This document shows positions 1 through 7,417 of a DNA stretch of 40,819 bases, piece by piece (the stretch's first letter is position 1; each line of letters starts with the position of its first letter). A program made the position numbers and the translations under genes. The stretch comes from a virus: the IMG/VR virus record IMGVR_UViG_3300028030_000003, positions 1 through 40,819 of that record; one strand, given 5' to 3'. Below the pieces are notes generated by a model. That model was not told where the DNA came from, ran no database searches, and saw only the letters and a program-made list of their open reading frames with translations.

Positions 1-127
1 TGCCCTTTTTTCTCATCCTTTAAATCCTCTACAAAAGGATTGCCATAAATTCCTTGAACTTCTAAAATGAGATTGTAAATATCAGTAACAATTTGCTTAC
101 TGTTGTTTACATCCTTAGTCATTACCT
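1..127. repeat. 127-bp terminal direct repeat, copy 1 (assembly overlap of a circle)
   Basis: Bases 1-127 are identical to 40693-40819. The large terminase reading frame runs through the joined ends without a break, so the window is a circular molecule of 40,692 bp opened arbitrarily. 127 is a common maximum k-mer length in short-read assemblers, so the repeat is probably an assembly overlap and not a biological terminal redundancy. Confidence 0.95.
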
Positions 128-473
128 TATAATATTTTCGTGTTTTGTCTTTGTCATTTAACAAAGTAAAAACATCAAACAATTTTTTCAGTGATGTTTT
201 GGAACTGCCTCGGAACCCTATATTTAAATAATTTATTTTACCTCTATACGCTTTCACATAATTTAAAACCATTTTGTCGTGAAATTTTGGCGACTTAAAT
301 TTTAAATATCTTACAAACTCACCAACCATAAATAAATTAAATTTCTTTGCTATCATTTTGTCATTATCATCTTTATCAAATCCATAAAGCTCTCTCTTCT
401 CTTCTGGTGTTCCTTCAAGCAATATCTTTTCTATAAGGTCTTGCTTTTCTTTTTTTGATTTCTTTTTGGTCAT
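1..473 (-). CDS. terL: Terminase large subunit, N-terminal part (joins 39606-40819 through the contig ends)
   Basis: First part of a gene split by the opening of the circle. The start at 473 overlaps the small-terminase stop as ATGA. From 473 to 123 it adds 117 codons in frame to the 402-residue portion at the right end, giving 519 residues. This part carries the ATPase Walker A-like loop GFRGSSKTS (residues 86-94), typical of terminase P-loops in which an arginine follows the first glycine. The motor part of the protein pumps DNA into the prohead through the portal. Confidence 0.93.
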   Translation of the reverse strand, partial: MTKKKSKKEKQDLIEKILLEGTPEEKRELYGFDKDDNDKMIAKKFNLFMVGEFVRYLKFKSPKFHDKMVLNYVKAYRGKINYLNIGFRGSSKTSLKKLFDVFTLLNDKDKTRKYYKVMTKDVNNSKQIVTDIYNLILEVQGIYGNPFVEDLKDEKKG

Positions 474-1108
474 TTAAGTAATTCTTTAAGCCTCTTTTTA
501 ATTGCCTTCTTTTTAGCCTCTGGTACTAGGTCTTTTCCTCCAGGACCAGTTAACTCTAACCTCTTGCCAAATTCATCTCTTAGCTTTCTCTCTGCATACC
601 ATTTTGTATTAGGCATATCAGTAGTATTTCGGCTAATTACTCTTTGATTTTCTAATATAAGCGAATTATAGATTGTCCTCTTAGCTACTCTCTCTAAAGT
701 GCTTTTTGCTTCCTCTACTCTTTCGTTAAATCTATATAATGGATGTTCTTTATCATAGTATTTATGCTTTTTATTTGTTACCTGTTTTCCGACTTTTTTC
801 CAATCATAAAAAGTGAAATTACTTAATCCTACAAAGGCCATAGCTTTACTTACAGGCAAACCTGTTTTAATGGCTAAAAGGACATCATTTATCTTTTCTG
901 CTTTTCTGGTCTTCTTTGCTTTGTCTTTTATCTTAACATTTCTATTTCCTCCACTTCTGCCAATCCTCCTTTTTCTGTGTGCTAACAATTCCATTACTTC
1001 TTTTTTAACCATTGGAAGTTTAGCTTTCTTTTTTCCATTCTCCTTCGTTCCTGTTTCCAAAAGTATAGGTTTTTTCTTTCCTAATTTTTTTCCTTTTGCT
1101 TTTTTCAT
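470..1108 (-). CDS. terS: Terminase small subunit (putative)
   Basis: 212 residues. The N-terminal 70 residues are lysine-rich and probably disordered. A helix-turn-helix follows around residues 75-105 (INDVLLAIKTGLPVSKAMAF then a FTFYDWKK recognition helix), like the DNA-binding domain of small terminases. The C-terminal half is charged and helical. It recognises packaging sites and hands DNA to TerL. ATGA overlaps link it to the glycosyltransferase gene upstream and to terL downstream. The call rests on position, size and the HTH; family-level similarity is weak. Confidence 0.75.
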   Translation of the reverse strand: MKKAKGKKLGKKKPILLETGTKENGKKKAKLPMVKKEVMELLAHRKRRIGRSGGNRNVKIKDKAKKTRKAEKINDVLLAIKTGLPVSKAMAFVGLSNFTFYDWKKVGKQVTNKKHKYYDKEHPLYRFNERVEEAKSTLERVAKRTIYNSLILENQRVISRNTTDMPNTKWYAERKLRDEFGKRLELTGPGGKDLVPEAKKKAIKKRLKELLK

Positions 1109-1950
1109 TTGTTTGTTTCTCTTATTATTTTAGGGGCTGTATTATTCCAGTACACCTTATGATGTATCCTAGTATTTTTTGCTTGCATTATTCCAATTTT
1201 TACTGAACTAGGATTTGCTATTACCGAGTAAAATGATTTTATATAAGTACCTCCGTCTAAATAAATTCCTGTCATCCCTCCCTTATTTTGTTGGGTCATT
1301 GTTTGTACTAGGGAAAAGCAATTGTGTGTTAAAAAAAGTTTTCCTCTCATTCCTTCACTTGTATAAGTGTTTACATCTTCATTTATTTTTCCTACAAATT
1401 TTATAGGGTTATCTACATCACAAATAAAACTATTCATTGCTTTTCTAGTGAGCTGTATTTTTTTTCCATAGCTTCCTTGTATCCCTCCAATATAATCTCC
1501 TGCTTGTGCCATTGCTAAAGTCAATGCTCCTGTCTTCTTATAAAAATCAAGCATAATCCCAAAGGCTTTATCTAAATCTTTTACTGCTCTTGTCTTCCAT
1601 TTAAAATTTTCATCTACTCTATAATCAAATCCAACATAGTCATCATCAAACTGCATAAAATATTTAAGGCCTAACTTCCTTGCTATTTCAAACGAAGCAT
1701 TTCTAGCATAAAATATTGAGCCCATTTTATCCTTCTCATATCCAAAGTCATCAAATCTTTTCGCTATATCTTTCTTGTCAAAGACTTTAACTATATCACC
1801 ATATTTTTTAATGTACTCATCTTTTGTTTTGTCTAAATCATCAACAACGAGATAGCATTTTCCCTTATATCCTTTTCGCCTTAATGTTTTCAATGTTTTA
1901 ACATTATTCGGGCGTCCATTTGTTAAAATAAGTATAGCAAAATTATTCAT
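1105..1950 (-). CDS. Glycosyltransferase-like protein, TET-associated (TAGT)-like
   Basis: 281 residues from the start at 1950; an upstream ATG at 1986 would extend it further into the ParB-like gene. The N-terminus (FAILILTNGRPNN, a beta strand then a GRP turn) and the central FDDDY (a DxD-type metal/nucleotide-sugar motif) inside KYFMQFDDDY fit a GT-A-fold glycosyltransferase. The sequence style resembles the phage glycosyltransferases described beside TET/JBP dioxygenases and ParB-like proteins, which glycosylate modified bases. Here a ParB-like gene lies directly upstream and terS downstream. No TET/JBP dioxygenase was found, so the substrate (DNA base, protein or other) is open. Confidence 0.65.
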   Translation of the reverse strand: MNNFAILILTNGRPNNVKTLKTLRRKGYKGKCYLVVDDLDKTKDEYIKKYGDIVKVFDKKDIAKRFDDFGYEKDKMGSIFYARNASFEIARKLGLKYFMQFDDDYVGFDYRVDENFKWKTRAVKDLDKAFGIMLDFYKKTGALTLAMAQAGDYIGGIQGSYGKKIQLTRKAMNSFICDVDNPIKFVGKINEDVNTYTSEGMRGKLFLTHNCFSLVQTMTQQNKGGMTGIYLDGGTYIKSFYSVIANPSSVKIGIMQAKNTRIHHKVYWNNTAPKIIRETNK

Positions 1951-2662
1951 ATTCTTTTTTTTGTAATTCTTGTGTTTTTTTAACAAACTCTACAAATCCA
2001 TTTTCAATGGCCTTATCATAATCAATTATAACAAGGGCTAATTTTTCAAAAAGGTCTTTTACTTTGTCATCTTGCTTTGAGTAAAAATCTGCTATTAAGC
2101 TATAATTAAAAACATTGTGTCTTTGAGCCGACAATAACAAAAACTTTTCAATATCTTTTGGTAACTTCGCTTTTTTAATTTCCTCTGATAATTCGTCTGT
2201 TTTTCCAGTGTTTACTAAATCTTTAATGCTCGGTAATTCTTCTGCTGGCTCATAAATTGGCGTTTGAACTTTTGAGGTGTACAAATCATCTGTCATATCC
2301 GACAACTCAAACCCAGTCAAAATAACTAGGTTTTCATCAAGCATTTTAAGCTCTTCTCTTATTAATTCCATATCCCAACCGCTCTCATTTAACTTGTTGT
2401 CAGCAATTCTTAATGCCTTCACTTGCTCATCTGTTAAATTGTCAACCAAAAGGGTAGGCACTGTTTTTATTTTTCTCAACTTGCTTGCTTCATATCTACA
2501 ATGGCCAATAATTATTTCATTGTTTTTATCAACAACTATGGGCTGAACAAAGCCAAAGGCTTCAATACTATCCGCCACTTGCTCAATTTGTTTTTTGCTG
2601 TGTTTTTTGGCGTTGTTTTTGTATGGCTTTAGCTCCTCTGTTTTTATTTGTTTTATCCGCAT
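1943..2662 (-). CDS. ParB/Srx-fold domain protein
   Basis: 239 residues. The N-terminal 95 residues match the ParB N-terminal fold: ELKPYKNNAKKHS, QVADSIEAFGFVQPIVVD and the ParB box IIIGHCRYEA (GHxR-type). The C-terminal half is helical and unassigned, with no ParB helix-turn-helix obvious. Phage proteins of this type usually act in DNA modification or as CTP/ATP-using DNA-binding factors, not in partition. The start overlaps the previous gene by 80 bp, an unusually long overlap, but the ParB fold needs this start. A GAAAGA motif sits just before the ATG. Confidence 0.85.
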   Translation of the reverse strand: MRIKQIKTEELKPYKNNAKKHSKKQIEQVADSIEAFGFVQPIVVDKNNEIIIGHCRYEASKLRKIKTVPTLLVDNLTDEQVKALRIADNKLNESGWDMELIREELKMLDENLVILTGFELSDMTDDLYTSKVQTPIYEPAEELPSIKDLVNTGKTDELSEEIKKAKLPKDIEKFLLLSAQRHNVFNYSLIADFYSKQDDKVKDLFEKLALVIIDYDKAIENGFVEFVKKTQELQKKEYE

Positions 2663-2873
2663 ATTCTTTCAACAGTTTATTAACAGTCTTAATTATTTTT
2701 CGCCTGTCATTATAGGTCTTTTTGAAAATCTGTTTTTGCAAAATTTCAAAATCTTGTTTGAGCGTTTGTATCTCTGCTTGTTGTCTATCAACAATCAAAT
2801 TCAAATCATAGACCAATCGCTCAAACTCCGCCACAAAATCTACCTTTGGCTTTTTCTTAAAAAAACTAAACAT
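2583..2873 (-). CDS. Small coiled-coil protein, unknown function
   Basis: 96 residues, very basic. After a short start (MFSFFKKKPKVDF), residues 12-50 look like an uninterrupted helix with heptad-like hydrophobic spacing. The C-terminal 25 residues are Lys/Gln/Thr-rich and probably disordered. Its start overlaps the upstream stop by 1 bp (TAATG) and its 3' end overlaps the ParB-like gene by 80 bp, so translation is likely coupled. No family recognised. Confidence 0.6.
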   Translation of the reverse strand: MFSFFKKKPKVDFVAEFERLVYDLNLIVDRQQAEIQTLKQDFEILQKQIFKKTYNDRRKIIKTVNKLLKEYADKTNKNRGAKAIQKQRQKTQQKTN

Positions 2874-3070
2874 TATTTTTTGTTATTTTCTTTAACTGGT
2901 CTTCCTACCTTCCCTTCGTTTTCTCTTAGCTGTCTTAAAATATCCCTATATTCTAATTCAGCTTTGAGGGCTGTTAATTTTGCAACCCAGTACTCAGCTA
3001 CCTCCTTTGAGTTTTTTAATACCTTTTTTTCCACTTTTGGCTCATTCAAAGCCTGTCTTTTCTCATTCAT
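2873..3070 (-). CDS. Small helical protein, unknown function
   Basis: 65 residues, predicted mostly helical and charged; the tail KVGRPVKENNKK looks disordered. A 1-bp overlap with the next gene suggests co-translation. Nothing points to a function beyond position among phage DNA-metabolism genes. Confidence 0.55.
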   Translation of the reverse strand: MNEKRQALNEPKVEKKVLKNSKEVAEYWVAKLTALKAELEYRDILRQLRENEGKVGRPVKENNKK

Positions 3071-3089
3071 AGCTTTTAAGTTTTAATTA

Positions 3090-3332
3090 TTATTTTTTAG
3101 CTACAATTCCCTGGGCGTTTACAATGTACAACCCTTCATAAGGAGTTTTCCAACTTCCTTCTAGTACAATAATTTCATCACCAACTTTAAATCCTTTTTC
3201 TTCTTTATTAACAGCAGTAACAATTGTTTTCTGCGGTAGTGGTTGACCTTTAACTTTTTTAGCCCCTTTAATAGCTTCTTTTTTTGCTATCACGAACCCT
3301 TTTTTAGGCTCAAATTGCTTTGTTGTTGTCAT
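3090..3332 (-). CDS. Small beta-rich protein, weakly GroES-like C-terminus
   Basis: 80 residues with an A/T-only leader. The second half (KTIVTAVNKEEKGFKVGDEI, then YEGLYIVNAQGIVAKK) has the strand pattern and a VGDEIIV turn seen in small barrels such as GroES/Cpn10. The first half is basic. The likeness is weak and lacks the mobile-loop signature, so co-chaperonin activity is only a possibility. No chaperonin gene is present in the genome. Confidence 0.5.
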   Translation of the reverse strand: MTTTKQFEPKKGFVIAKKEAIKGAKKVKGQPLPQKTIVTAVNKEEKGFKVGDEIIVLEGSWKTPYEGLYIVNAQGIVAKK

Positions 3333-3349
3333 TTTTTTATTATTAAAAA

Positions 3350-3694
3350 TTATTTACTTTTTTTCTCTTGTCTTTTAAATCCATACATCAAGGTAACTTG
3401 TCGCCAAGCTCTATCTTTCGCACTCTTAGTTTTTGGAACATATCTAAACAACCCGTAATACCTTTTATTTCTTTGGGCGACTTCCTTCATAAAATGCTCA
3501 CGAAAATCTTTTTCTTGCCTGTTGGTAATTGTGTGTTTTAAATACCATTTTTTGTCATCAAAATCAACATCATCAATATTCACCCCAGCAAACTTGCATT
3601 GGTCTTCCAAATAATTCACCAAAGGTTCTGGCAATGCTTTTTTTGTTTTCCCTACCTTAATTAAATTATCCATTCGCGTTTTATATTTATACAT
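3350..3694 (-). CDS. Conserved-type phage protein, unknown function
   Basis: 114 residues, basic, with aromatic-rich segments (DDKKWYLKHTITN, KRYYGLFRYVP). It overlaps the ninG-like gene by 8 bp. A second ATG at 3673 (MDNLIKVGKT) is equally possible. Small basic proteins of this kind are common beside NinG-type recombination genes; no domain was recognised. Confidence 0.55.
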   Translation of the reverse strand: MYKYKTRMDNLIKVGKTKKALPEPLVNYLEDQCKFAGVNIDDVDFDDKKWYLKHTITNRQEKDFREHFMKEVAQRNKRYYGLFRYVPKTKSAKDRAWRQVTLMYGFKRQEKKSK

Positions 3695-4271
3695 TTTTTT
3701 CTTTTTTTAATTTCTTGTATTTATTTAAATATTTCTTTTTTAATTTCTCTGCGGAGGCTAAATCTTTTTTGACCAGCGGAGGATTGAATTTTAATATTTC
3801 TAATTCCACTACCCTTTCCAATCCTATGTCTTCAATCAAATTATCCCTGAATACTTTCCAGATTGCCTTGTCGTGGTTAAACGAATTGCAATGCCGACAT
3901 TGAGGCCTAACATTGTCTTCATTAAAATAAAAATATTCTGCTTTGCTTTTTGCTATGTAGTGTCCTGCGTCAACTGCCTTCCAATGTAATCGTTTATTGC
4001 AACTGTAACATTTAACCATTCCATAACTATCGGCTTTGTTTAATCTTGCCCACCAGCTAAAATACTTCCAGGCGGTATCTCTTGTTTTTTCTAGTCGGCT
4101 TTCCTTTTTAGCTTTTTTAAATTCATTTTTAGCTCGCTTTTTTTTATTCCGTATATCATTTAAAACTTTTTTATAGTAATCATCCTGACAATTTTTGTGA
4201 ACATTCACAATCGCACTCACTCTGTATAAATCTTCTTCTTCAATTTTTTTTCTGCAGAATTTACATCGCAT
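3687..4271 (-). CDS. ninG: NinG/Rap-like recombination endonuclease
   Basis: 194 residues, close to lambda NinG in length. An N-terminal zinc knuckle (CKFCRKK with HKNC at about 29-32) precedes a basic coiled linker. The core holds CYSCNKRL, DAGHYI, then FNEDNVRPQCRHCN, the HNH-like zinc-bound arrangement of NinG/Rap. Rap trims and resolves recombination intermediates in lambdoid Red recombination. This agrees with Erf and YqaJ genes upstream in the same transcription unit. Confidence 0.9.
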   Translation of the reverse strand: MRCKFCRKKIEEEDLYRVSAIVNVHKNCQDDYYKKVLNDIRNKKKRAKNEFKKAKKESRLEKTRDTAWKYFSWWARLNKADSYGMVKCYSCNKRLHWKAVDAGHYIAKSKAEYFYFNEDNVRPQCRHCNSFNHDKAIWKVFRDNLIEDIGLERVVELEILKFNPPLVKKDLASAEKLKKKYLNKYKKLKKEKNV

Positions 4272-4275
4272 TTTT

Positions 4276-4638
4276 TTATTTAATCAACCATTTTTTGTTA
4301 TTCTTTTTTAAAGCCTCTTCCACCAAATACCCCATTAAATAAGCCTGTGCTTCCGCTACCCCTACACGCCCAAGCAATAAATATTCAGTTAGGCTTTCTA
4401 CTGCGTGATAAAGTTCGTGAACCAACACACTTATTTCAAACTCTTCTATCCAAATAATAATTTCACTTGTCGCCTCGTTACTTAGCATTGCACCAACTTT
4501 CAATGAACTGTCAAATTTTTGTATCTTTTCTTTTTGCCCTACAACTAACCAAACAATCTGGCCATAAATTGGGATTTCAATTTTATTAGCTTCAACGCTT
4601 ATTTCCTCCCCCTCTTTGGTTGCAATTGGTATTTTCAT
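4276..4638 (-). CDS. Small zinc-metallopeptidase-like protein
   Basis: 120 residues. The motif LVHELYHAVE is an HExxH-type zinc/catalytic site (HELYH), and a downstream AEAQAYLMGYL offers a glutamate as third ligand, as in minimal gluzincin-like phage proteins. No signal peptide, so it should act in the cytoplasm. The N-terminal half is beta-rich. Its gene sits between ninG and a conserved recombination-linked gene. Substrate unknown; a role in virion or host protein processing cannot be separated. Confidence 0.65.
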   Translation of the reverse strand: MKIPIATKEGEEISVEANKIEIPIYGQIVWLVVGQKEKIQKFDSSLKVGAMLSNEATSEIIIWIEEFEISVLVHELYHAVESLTEYLLLGRVGVAEAQAYLMGYLVEEALKKNNKKWLIK

Positions 4639-4649
4639 TATAGCATTTT

Positions 4650-5129
4650 TTATTTATTTTGTAAACCTTTTAACAAGTTATCCTGTTTTTCTTTTTGTTC
4701 AAGTAAATCTCTGTTAGGAAACTCTGGCAATTCTATTCCTTTCGCTCGCTTTCCTAACTCCCTATAAATTATATTTAAAATTGGATTGATTTGATGTCTT
4801 TTCATTTCGGTTGTGCTTTCAACTCCATACATTGTTTTTAACAAAGGTTTCCAAATATCCCTTTTTATACTTTCACTTGACCAGGGAATTAAAATTGATG
4901 ATTTTAATATTTTTCGCCTGTCCATTCCTCCCTCATTTAAAACATCTGCAACTTGCTTAAACCAAAGATGTAATGCCTTTGTTTGTTGTGATGTTTTTTT
5001 GGTCCTCTTTTTAACTAATCTTAAATCCTCTAAGCCCCCTATCATTTTTATAATTGGCAATGCACGCTTAACAACCTTGTCAGTCGCTTTAAACTTCATT
5101 TCGTATTGGTGATAATCTTTTTCTGCCAT
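4650..5129 (-). CDS. Conserved phage protein of the recombination cluster
   Basis: 159 residues. The block from TKALHLWFKQVADVLNEGGM through KILKSSILIPW to STTEMKRHQINPIL, ending LPEFPNRDLL, resembles a widespread uncharacterised phage family found next to NinG, SSB or Erf genes. Helical and basic, possibly nucleic-acid binding. Function unknown; position argues for recombination or replication support. Confidence 0.7.
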   Translation of the reverse strand: MAEKDYHQYEMKFKATDKVVKRALPIIKMIGGLEDLRLVKKRTKKTSQQTKALHLWFKQVADVLNEGGMDRRKILKSSILIPWSSESIKRDIWKPLLKTMYGVESTTEMKRHQINPILNIIYRELGKRAKGIELPEFPNRDLLEQKEKQDNLLKGLQNK

Positions 5130-5160
5130 AATTTTAAGTTAAAAAGGCAATATAAATTCT

Positions 5161-5262
5161 TTATTGTAGTATTTTTTTGTTCACTCTTCCTTTTTTCATT
5201 ATTGGGTGTTTGTAAAAATCTTTTAATTTTTTTGTTTTCCCGCACTTAAAACATTTTTGCAT
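5161..5262 (-). CDS. Short CxxC zinc-knuckle peptide, probably truncated
   Basis: 33 residues. It begins MQKCFKCGKTKKLKDFYKHP, the start of a phage zinc-finger family whose members normally continue to a second CxxC. Here the frame stops soon after a run of seven A residues. Dropping one A would extend it by about ten residues, still without the second CxxC. It starts 2 bp after the upstream stop. It may be a remnant or a minimal knuckle. Confidence 0.5.
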   Translation of the reverse strand: MQKCFKCGKTKKLKDFYKHPIMKKGRVNKKILQ

Positions 5263-5264
5263 AA

Positions 5265-5633
5265 TTATTTAAAGAATGTTATTATGTTCGGCAACAAAAA
5301 AATCAAAGCCCAAGCAAACGGCATATCCGACATCGGTATTTCCACTTCCTCCTTTTGCACCGGGCTTTCTGGCTGTTCTACTGGAGGTTTTGGTTTTGCA
5401 GGCATTTCTTTTACTAATCTAAATCCAGGATATTCTTTGCCCTCCTTTGAAACAAAAACATTTTTTAATGCAATTGAAATGTATTGTTTTCCAGTTTTTG
5501 AGGTTTTAACCCAGCCACTTCCAACTTGAAATGTTTCGTAATCTCCATTTGGCAATTTAACACTTGCCGACAGGGAGTACTGCGGTTGTTTTCCTTCTAC
5601 TTTTTCATTTTTAAATAATGCTAGGTGTTTCAT
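5265..5633 (-). CDS. SSB-like OB-fold protein with internal DMPF tip and hydrophobic tail
   Basis: 122 residues. Residues 15-70 (VGSGWVKTSKTGKQYISIAL) resemble small OB-fold proteins of the DUF736/SSB-like group. A Pro/Glu/Gln-rich linker leads to EIPMSDMPF, like the acidic tip of single-stranded DNA-binding proteins that recruits partners. Unusually, the tip is followed by about 16 mostly hydrophobic residues (ALIFLLPNIITFFK), which might anchor it to a membrane or come from a lost stop. It lies downstream of the YqaJ exonuclease, where an SSB is expected. Confidence 0.6.
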   Translation of the reverse strand: MKHLALFKNEKVEGKQPQYSLSASVKLPNGDYETFQVGSGWVKTSKTGKQYISIALKNVFVSKEGKEYPGFRLVKEMPAKPKPPVEQPESPVQKEEVEIPMSDMPFAWALIFLLPNIITFFK

Positions 5634-5634
5634 T

Positions 5635-5868
5635 TTATGTAAAAATAATTATTAAAATTTGTAATATCAATGCAATAATTGCCACTGTTAAAAAAATATT
5701 TCTATATTGTTCTGAGCAATCAGCTTGACCTTCCCAATAAGAAGCTTCCTTGCCTGTAAGCTCTACTCCCTTGTCAAGCAATTCAGTAACATCTTCACCT
5801 GGATTTGCGTATGTTAGTTTTTTTCCTATTTCCTCCAGTTCTTTTTCCCTCTTTTTATGGTCTTGCAT
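5635..5868 (-). CDS. Small tail-anchored membrane protein
   Basis: 77 residues: a charged cytoplasmic part of about 53 residues and one C-terminal transmembrane helix (IFLTVAIIALILQILIIIF). No signal peptide. It sits between the exonuclease and the SSB-like gene, whose product also ends hydrophobically, so the two may meet at the membrane. Function unknown. Confidence 0.65.
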   Translation of the reverse strand: MQDHKKREKELEEIGKKLTYANPGEDVTELLDKGVELTGKEASYWEGQADCSEQYRNIFLTVAIIALILQILIIIFT

Positions 5869-5879
5869 ATTATTATTAT

Positions 5880-6446
5880 TTAAATTTTAATTGTCTTCCA
5901 TAGCCTTCTCGCACTCCTCAATCCAAGCTCAATCTCATCAAAAATATTTTTATCTGGATAAATTCTAATCACAATTAATTTATATTTTGGATGAAACAAA
6001 ACAAAATCATTCCATTTTCTTTCCGACAACATCAATTGCATTTCCATTTGTGATATTACTTTTCTCGGGACTTCTCCTTTCTCCTTGATTTTTAAAAACG
6101 CTTTTTCCTCAAAGCATTTAACTTCAATCATCCCGTCATCTCCTACCAATCTGTCAGGACTAGCTAAGGCTTGCTTATACTTGCTATTGGTAACCGCCCC
6201 TACTTTTTTTGTCTTTACTTTTTTCACATATTCATAGGTCTGTACCGCCCAACCTTCTAAATCATTCCCTCTTTCGGTAGACTTATTACCTTTAAATTCT
6301 TTTTTGGCTTTTTTATCCCTGATATAGGTTTCTAGCCCTAATCCATTTGCCCTGATAACATTCGCCATTGAGGCAGTGAATTTATCCTCTCTCAATTTAA
6401 ACCAGGCCTCACTCCCTTGTTTTTCATTGTGATATTTAACCGCCAT
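5880..6446 (-). CDS. YqaJ/lambda-type exonuclease
   Basis: 188 residues. The N-terminus QGSEAWFKLREDKFTAS, then RGNDLEGWAVQTYE, ASPDRLVGDDGMIEVKC and QMEMQLML match the YqaJ viral recombinase family (PD-(D/E)xK fold): Glu in the RGNxLE helix, Asp before the strand, and ExK of the core. It degrades the 5' strand of duplex ends, leaving 3' ssDNA for the Erf annealing protein encoded nearby. Together they form a two-component recombination system. The start overlaps the preceding gene by 11 bp. Confidence 0.92.
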   Translation of the reverse strand: MAVKYHNEKQGSEAWFKLREDKFTASMANVIRANGLGLETYIRDKKAKKEFKGNKSTERGNDLEGWAVQTYEYVKKVKTKKVGAVTNSKYKQALASPDRLVGDDGMIEVKCFEEKAFLKIKEKGEVPRKVISQMEMQLMLSERKWNDFVLFHPKYKLIVIRIYPDKNIFDEIELGLRSARRLWKTIKI

Positions 6447-6807
6447 AATATGCTCGTATTACTCCACTGATTAGCTCGCCTAATTTTTCACCTGTTTTTC
6501 CACTTCCTACTCCTAGTTTTTCCGAAATGTAGTTTGGATGTAATGGCTCTTTTCTCTCCCTTCCCACAAAAGTTTCTGCCCCTACTCCCATAACTGCCAC
6601 AAATAAATCTGATGAGCGTCTTCCTGCTTGAAAATGCATTGAATTATTTTCTAGCGTGTTTGGGTGGACTGTCATCAAAATATCAAACATCGTACCTACT
6701 CCGTCCGTCCAGCTGAAAAATAAACTTTTTTTATCCTGCAAAATGTCAGATATTTCTTTGTAAGTTTCTGTGCTGTTTTCAACAACATAATAAGCGTCGT
6801 ACTTCAT
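6436..6807 (-). CDS. Conserved phage protein, unknown function
   Basis: 123 residues. Segments such as SLFFSWTDGVGTMFDILMTV and NNSMHFQAGRRSSDLFVAVM have the look of a compact alpha/beta protein; the C-terminus is Gly-rich with LGELISGVIRAYYGG. It overlaps the exonuclease start by 11 bp, so the two are probably co-translated. No catalytic motif recognised. Confidence 0.65.
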   Translation of the reverse strand: MKYDAYYVVENSTETYKEISDILQDKKSLFFSWTDGVGTMFDILMTVHPNTLENNSMHFQAGRRSSDLFVAVMGVGAETFVGRERKEPLHPNYISEKLGVGSGKTGEKLGELISGVIRAYYGG

Positions 6808-6811
6808 ACAG

Positions 6812-7408
6812 TTATAATTTTAAAGTATTAACAATTCTGTATAACCTTAACTCTCCCTCTTTTTCTATCACAATATCGGTGTTTTTGTCAAACCCGTTGT
6901 CATCTAAAAATTTCTTTTCTTTTCCTTTGTTATATTTATCTATTTCAGCTACCACCTCGCTTTTGTCATTTTCTTTTTTAATGGCCTCAAGATATTCAGC
7001 TTGTTTTTCTTTATACAACCGATTAAATTGTGTTGTTGATAACGGCAATAAATCTTTTTTGCTAATCTTAGCACCAACATCAACTAATTTAGCAATCCAT
7101 TCATCAATCCTGCTAAGGTTATCAATCTTATTTTTTTCTCCTGCCAGCATTTCCTCAACTGGTAAAATAATTTCCTTAGCCTCTTTTTCTTTTTTTATAA
7201 CTTCTTTTTGGATACGAACTGCCTCCGCCCTTACTTCTTTGGCTGTTTTGGTTAATCCAATTCTAGCTTCTTTAATTTCTTTCAAAGCATTGCTTACTTG
7301 CACATAGCCAATCTCATCCGTAGCTCCACCAATCTTTAGAACTGCATAATCACTAGCCATTTTTTTAAGCATTGGAATAGAAGGCTTGAACTCTACAATT
7401 TCATTCAT
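6812..7408 (-). CDS. Coiled-coil recombination-accessory protein (DUF1351/Gam-like style)
   Basis: 198 residues, highly charged. Residues 45-100 form a long predicted helix (ALKEIKEARIGLTKTAKEV onward). The helical hairpin with a following Lys/Glu-rich part resembles phage proteins annotated as DUF1351 or nuclease-inhibitor-like that sit between Erf/RecT and the exonuclease, as here. It may bind ssDNA or DNA ends; this is inferred from context. Confidence 0.55.
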   Translation of the reverse strand: MNEIVEFKPSIPMLKKMASDYAVLKIGGATDEIGYVQVSNALKEIKEARIGLTKTAKEVRAEAVRIQKEVIKKEKEAKEIILPVEEMLAGEKNKIDNLSRIDEWIAKLVDVGAKISKKDLLPLSTTQFNRLYKEKQAEYLEAIKKENDKSEVVAEIDKYNKGKEKKFLDDNGFDKNTDIVIEKEGELRLYRIVNTLKL

Positions 7409-7417
7409 TTTTTTAGC

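Noticed and set aside
1-127. Terminal repeat as a biological terminal redundancy or att site
   Set aside because: It is exactly 127 bp, lies inside a conserved gene, and fits an assembly k-mer overlap; there is no integrase.
1105-1950. A complete TET/JBP base-modification system
   Set aside because: Only the glycosyltransferase-like and ParB-like parts are present; no protein shows the HxD...H pattern of 2OG-Fe(II) dioxygenases.
1943-2662. Plasmid-type partition (ParB) for a phage-plasmid
   Set aside because: No ParA is encoded, no parS-like repeat was seen, and the HTH domain of partition ParB is not obvious.
4637-4642. TATAAT box at the start of the metallopeptidase-like gene
   Set aside because: It overlaps the start codon, so a transcript starting 7 bases later would lack the ATG. 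The same holds for 32024-32029.
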